In this document: positions 59,506 through 64,000 of the stretch, in pieces | How positions within the stretch are numbered: the first letter of the stretch is position 1 | Layout: every line of letters begins with the position of its first letter | Assembly: GCA_035771165.1 (NCBI GenBank) | Contig: JAWNZC010000351.1 | Coordinates: forward strand, 10,120,001 to 10,184,000 | Reading direction: 5' to 3' | Length of the DNA: 64,000 nt | Source of the DNA: Paragorgia papillata | Taxonomy: Eukaryota > Cnidaria > Anthozoa > Scleralcyonacea > Coralliidae | The notes under the pieces: model-generated | What the model was told of the DNA's origin: nothing | Database searches by the model: none | Seen by the model: only the letters and a program-made list of their open reading frames with translations | Translations under genes and position numbers: made by a program

Positions 59506-60085
59506 ACGATATTGTATCAGATAAAGACCACAAGCTTGCAGAACTCCTACCGCACGACTACGTACAAACCGCTTTAAAAACTCGTTTATCATACATTACG
59601 CGAAGAACCATGTATTGTAAATAATATCCTTTTTTTTTTTAAATAGTTATGTCAGAATATAATTTCTTATTTTTAATAGTTAAGAAATAGAAAATGGTCG
59701 CCCGTGTTTATATAGCCTGATGGAAACACAAGAGTGAGTTGGGAGAATTCGAAAGATTATGTGAACCCGAGCCGTAGGCGAGGGTTTACATAAATACTTT
59801 CGAATTCTCCCAACTCACTCGAGTGTTTGCATCAGGTTATATAAATACAGGGCATCCATTTTCTATTTCTTTTATGAAATAAGGCTAAAAAATGTGCCGT
59901 GACATCACAACCGTGTTTACATAGCCTGATATAAACACGGTAATTGACCAATCACAGCGTGCGTAAGACGCAACCTATTTTATAATATTAGCTATTCCAA
60001 GATGTAAATTTTTATCTACACATGTAATTCAGTCATCGACTGCCAGATGTTGTATTTTATTAAACGATTTATCTCTCATCTCTCT
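59506..60085. mobile_element. Copy-specific insertion with GCCGTAGGC palindrome, unit D intron 1
   Basis: Interrupts GATTGCAAGAGTAAATAAAATC, which is uninterrupted in A, B and C. The first 120 bp are open and read NDIVSDKDHKLAELLPHDY then a stop, resembling the short tail of some retroelement proteins. It is followed by a palindrome at 59683-59870 with arms of about 90 bp (TAAGAAATAGAAAATGG outermost, GAATTCTCCCAACTCACTC inner) around CCGAGCCGTAGGCGAGG. Boundaries are approximate. Confidence 0.6.
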
Positions 60086-60533
60086 CAAATAAAATCCCCC
60101 TGATAATACTAATATAGAGGGCAAAATTACCAATATAGATTCGCCAACGAGGACTTTTTTGTATTAAAATTCAGAAGTCAGAACAAAAAACCCTAAAACT
60201 CGAAAATTGAGAAATGCAAAATTACTTGCATGTGATTGGTTACTTTTACTTACATGTGATTGGTGGATTTGTTGCATAGCAACAGTGAACCACATCTGAC
60301 TTATTTTTCAATTAGGTTTTTATCTTTTTTGTTGACTTTGAACTAATTTAAACTATGGAAAGACTTTAAACTTTTAGTAAATACACTGGAAACTTTACAA
60401 ACATTTGCTCAGTTGTGATAATAAAAAAAGTCACAGCCACAGGCACAGCGACATGCAGAGCGAGGCCGCGAGGGAAATTGGAGTGTTGCCAAGCACCGAG
60501 TGAGGACTCAGTTATATTAAAAGGTACATGTAC

Positions 60534-60919
60534 AACCTCGTCCCCAGGGTCATTTGTAGGGGCTGGGCCAAGATGGCGGCCAAAAACAAAATGGCGGGAA
60601 CAAATGGCCCTGGTGGAGGCTAGCTCAAAATGCGCAGTATATTGCGCATTTTGATAACTAGAAGTCAGTCCTTTACATAGTAATTATACCTAATTACATC
60701 TAATTATTGCATGGTTTGAAATTTAATTTCCCGTGCCGTGGGCAGGAACAACCGACAAGGTCACAATAAAATTAAAAAAACAAAATACAAAATCAAACCG
60801 TCTGATTTACGCCATAAGCTCTTGACCAATCAGAGGCTGAGATAGCCTAGCCTCCACCAGGGCCATTTGTTCCCGCCATCTTGGCCCAGTTCCCTACAAA
60901 TGGCCCTGGGTACGAGGTT
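60534..60919. mobile_element. Mutator-like MITE, 386 bp, unit D intron 1
   Basis: Inverted ends start AACCTCGT(C/A)CCCAGGG and continue through ATTTGTAGGG and CTGGGCCAAGATGGCGG. The flanks carry an 11-bp duplication GGTACATGTAC at 60523-60533 and 60920-60930, present once in unit B. Duplications of 9-11 bp point to Mutator-like transposition (inference). There is no coding capacity. Confidence 0.75.
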
Positions 60920-61297
60920 GGTACATGTACATTTAAAACAATTTTCTGGATACAACATAGCTCTTGTATAACTTTCCCTTTATATTATTAACAAGTAATG
61001 GTTCGTCGTAAAATCAAGATTTAGTTTTACCTGTATTTTCATGGCTTCCGAATTGGAAGAAATTGCTTTCGTCGCAAAAAGAGTTAAATGCATGTGAAAA
61101 TATACCTAATATACTAAAGTCTAATCGCGGTGATAAATTACTTTAAAATAAAACAAATAAAAGCTGAAATCCGATATAAACAAACATTTCAAAGAATCCC
61201 AGTCTGTAAATGCTTTTCAAGTGAGACCGTCGGTGATAATTTGTTTATATATGTAAATTGTACTTTTATAAAATCTTATTGTATTTTAAGTATTTAC

Positions 61298-61541
61298 CTT
61301 GCTTCTGGTTACTTTGCAGATAAGCTAAGCCATTACGAAACAGTTCCTCTTGTGTTCTACCATAAACTACACGCAATTTTACATCAGCGATAAAGTTATC
61401 AACATAATGATTTCCTTCTACTCCGTGCCTTGCTCTTTCCAAACTTTTTAAAAATCGGATGTCTTCAACTAGATTCCACGAAATCATCTTATATTCCTCG
61501 TGAATCCAATGAGTTGTGTTTGTAACCTTGAGATGTTTCAT
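61298..61541 (-). CDS. Putative coding exon 1, copy D
   Basis: 244 bp, start MKHLKV as in copy B; donor CAAG|GTAAAT intact; linked to a frameshifted exon 2. Confidence 0.5.
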
Positions 61542-61636
61542 TTTCGCAACAAAAAGTTTAAAAAATGTAATTTAAACTGCTGTACCAAAACGTACGTACA
61601 GTCGCAATTTAACTCAATTACGACAAGCATTGATTA

Positions 61637-61644
61637 TGACGTCA
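61637..61644. promoter_or_regulatory. CRE-like palindrome, copy D
   Basis: Same TGACGTCA site, 96 bp upstream of exon 1 of the copy D gene. Confidence 0.4.
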
Positions 61645-62690
61645 CGTCCATTGTTCGTGTCGTAATAATTAGTAGGAAGAACAAAGGATCATGGATTTTT
61701 CATTAGCACTATTTATTACATCATAAAATTTGCAACGGAACTGCACGAGCGCGAATTGCGGGCTGCTCTGATTCTATCAGCGGTTACAGTTTTCATGCCA
61801 TCTGCGACGCACCGAATATTTTGCGCAATTTAAATTACAAAATCGGACTGATCAACTATGGGACTTCTTCCACTAACTTATTTCCTTTTCTTTTATTTTG
61901 CTGCCTTTAAAAATATCTGTGTACCGAACGCATGTAGTGTATAAGTAAAGTCTTAAGACTGAAAAGTAAATAATATATCCAATCAAAGTTGTATCTTTTA
62001 TGTTCCTTCCTACTTAATCAGTTTAACAAAATAAAACATAACGCTTCATTCAACAGAGATTCTCCGATATGGCGGGGAAATGGGTATTGTTTTTTTATAT
62101 AGTAGCGACTTCTAACCGCCACATTCTTTTTTCACGAGAAAATTGAATTTTATGACTAAAACCTGGAGTTGTCCAAGAACATTTTGATAAAATATGAAGT
62201 GAATATTATTTCCATTAAACTGCAAGAAGACTAGATTGATGTTAGAGGTGATACGAGTAAAACATTTTGACGTATTTGGAGAACAACTGTTCAAGCAAAG
62301 CGTTCTTAAGCACTTGAAACTGTAAACTTGTAAAAACACTGGACGTGTTTTTTCCTAGCATTGTCTTTTGGCACATAGGTTGGAAATAACTTTAACCTAC
62401 ACTAACATATCCCAAGGTCTACAATTAGAATTTTTCTCTTTGTCCTATCTGGGACAATACTTCATCATACACGCATATAGCTTCAACTTTGTTTTTTTTT
62501 AATTCTATTGAAATCAGACAAAATTTCACAACAATGTGTAAATATAATTCAAATATAATTGCAAGAATTATAGTACATCTCCAACCCTCTTAGTATAAAA
62601 TAAAACTATAAAAATTGGAAGCGTGGCGTATCTCCTCTATCTAGCCCTTACTAACTAGCGAACAACTTTTTTATTTTTATTTTTTCCAAA
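61645..62690. other. Upstream region of exon 1, no gene called (unit D)
   Basis: Collinear with 10331-11390 of unit A; short frames here are not preserved between copies. Includes the conserved GGGCTGCTCTGATTCTATC stretch of unknown role. Confidence 0.5.
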
Positions 62691-62699
62691 TAATCTTCT

Positions 62700-62905
62700 G
62701 GGCGATAAATCTTCTTGTGCTTTTAAATGCAACATGTCTTGTGCTCCTTCAGGCTTCCTTCCCGTTTCCCCGATGTATACCAAGCGACATTCACATGAAA
62801 TGCGATTCGGGTTCGTTCTCACTTCCCCCAACTACCTTACTCGAGCAGCAAATTCCTTTCCAATTGTTGACCAATCAGAGTCAGACTTCCAATATCTGGA
62901 ATGTT
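62700..62905 (-). mobile_element. Penelope-like GIY-YIG remnant, unit D
   Basis: Same remnant as in units A and C, with VYIGETGRK preserved and the same downstream frameshift. Confidence 0.55.
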
Positions 62906-63026
62906 CATGACCTCCGACCTTGAGGCTTGAGCTGACCGTTTGAACCAATATTTCGAATTATTGCTTATAGTTTTAGCAAAAGTTTTGTGTAAATAGAATC
63001 AATAAGAATAGATGATAATTATTGTA

Positions 63027-63365
63027 CACTGCAAATCTCGCAGTGTTGTGAGAACACTTAAAAAGTGAAAAAATCACACCAATCAGTGTAAATTAACCAC
63101 ATTTGAGTTAAGTTTACACTCATTTGGTGTAAAGTAGAAAACAGGTATTTTTACCCAATTTTAGTGTAAACGTACCCTACAATTGTGTACCTTTACCCCA
63201 ATTTAGTGTGATTTAACACCAGAGAAAAGTATGTCAATACACTTGTTTGGTGTAAACAGAAAAGTCTAAATGTTAACACCATTTCAGTGTAGATACACAC
63301 TGGACCTAATTAATATTACACTAGAGACAGTGTATTAATACATTTGTCTAGTGTAAACCAACCCA
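63027..63365. mobile_element. CACTA-like transposon end, unit D
   Basis: Same terminus; a short stretch near 63095 containing the ACACACTTCATGTGTG palindrome of A and C is missing here. Confidence 0.55.
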
Positions 63366-64000
63366 AGAAATAATGATGAATATTTGATGTGCCTTTTAGT
63401 TATAAGCACCTGTTCAATGAAAAGCATGGCTGATTTCTATTTTATTTATACCAATAAAAACAAAGAAATACAATGAGACAGTTCAATAGAATATATAATT
63501 ATGTAAATCAAGGCAATTAATATACACAGCATCAGAAAGTTACGTGTATTATTCACTCTTCCCAAAATTATTTAAAAACGTGCATATTAGACTGCACTAC
63601 TAAAATTTAAATCTATAATGACGTTCAAGCGTGTACCTAATTATATACATTTGCCTTCATATAATATGCATGTTTTGCAGAGAATTACGAAGAGTCAAAC
63701 ATCTTTCTTTATCATTAACATGACTGTCTTGTTTCTGCATGCATGCATGCACGTATAACTATTGTTCAGCATATGATAAATCATATTTCATTCTTATAAA
63801 CTTTCTTACAAATCTATTTACACAAATTGAATATCATTATCTAGGGGGTGATGATCAAGGAAATCATCATAACATTTGAAAACAAACTCATTTAACACCA
63901 TTATTTCATATGAGTGCAAATACTTGAGAAATCTAAGTGTATGCAATATCGCTTGCAATAAAATAACAGCTCTCCATTAGGAAGCGAAATCAGATCATCA
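63366..64000. other. Non-coding CACTA-like interior, cut by window edge
   Basis: Collinear with 12086-12720 and 43986-44620. No gene is seen; it includes the GCATGCATGCATGCACG run near 63738. Confidence 0.5.

Larger units (their letters stand above)
54897..61541 (-). pseudogene. 17-residue repeat protein, copy D (frameshifted)
   Basis: Exon 1 (61541-61298), exon 2 (59019-55494) and exon 3 (55237-54897) align with copies A and C, with all splice sites kept. Two lesions are visible. A 4-bp insertion AATT at 57828-57831 shifts frame within the repeat array and leads to a stop about 50 bp on. In exon 3 an AAG to TAG change (55028-55026) removes the last 33 residues, including the FCCCVC cluster. 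The 3' tail of exon 2 is closest to copy A (HVDHDEPGFEIK), whereas exon 1 (MKHLKV) and intron 1 are closest to copy B. It may be a recent pseudogene; the 4-bp insertion should be checked for assembly error. Confidence 0.65.
54351..64000. repeat. Segmental array unit D, cut by window edge
   Basis: Fourth unit, collinear with A and C up to the window edge, which lies inside the CACTA-like region. It lacks the intron-1 foldback element, as B does, and has two private insertions in intron 1 (59506-60085 and 60534-60919). The array may continue beyond the window. Confidence 0.85.

Overview
This window is eukaryotic nuclear DNA, most likely from an anthozoan cnidarian (a stony coral or sea anemone). 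The evidence is AT-rich sequence, spliceosomal introns with clean GT..AG borders, and a dense mix of Penelope-like, CACTA-like, Crypton-like, hAT-like and foldback elements. The taxon is an inference from repeat style, not from a marker gene. I see no rRNA, tRNA, CRISPR array or bacterial-type operon.

Layout: positions 1-2603 are a left flank made of a 19-bp minisatellite split by a 970-bp transposon with an exact 8-bp target duplication, then a hairpin. From 2604 the window is a head-to-tail segmental array of one complex unit: A 2604-22410, B 22411-34910, C 34911-54350, and D 54351 to the window edge. Each unit opens with the same hairpin. Each then carries a minus-strand gene that I reconstruct as three coding exons joined by phase-1 introns: an 81-codon exon 1, a huge exon 2 built of about 39-54 tandem copies of a 17-residue (51-bp) repeat, and a Lys-rich, Cys-cluster exon 3. 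Copies A (about 1369 aa) and C (about 1246 aa) are intact. Copy B has lost exon 3 and has two in-frame TGA codons. Copy D has a 4-bp frameshift and an early stop in exon 3. I do not recognise the family. A TGACGTCA palindrome lies 90-100 bp upstream of every exon 1.

To the right of the gene each unit carries Penelope-like GIY-YIG debris, a CACTA-like transposon end with GTGTAAA-type subterminal repeats, transposase exon fragments, small MITEs and palindromes, and a plus-strand RGG/FGDRGG exon ending in EFPTLV that resembles the C-terminus of SERBP1/HABP4 proteins. B has lost about 4 kb of this block. Copy-specific insertions decorate the units: a 2.77-kb palindromic element with an ORF (A), a short palindromic insertion (B), a Crypton-like tyrosine-recombinase gene (C), and a palindromic insertion plus a Mutator-like MITE (D).

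Main points of interest: (1) the four-copy repeat-protein family; (2) its 5' part groups A+C against B+D while its 3' part groups A+D against B+C, implying recombination through the coding minisatellite; (3) three unit-specific insertions that each carry a long palindrome centred on the same GCCGNAGGC core; (4) recurrent 4-bp TGCA insertions that distinguish paralogous copies.
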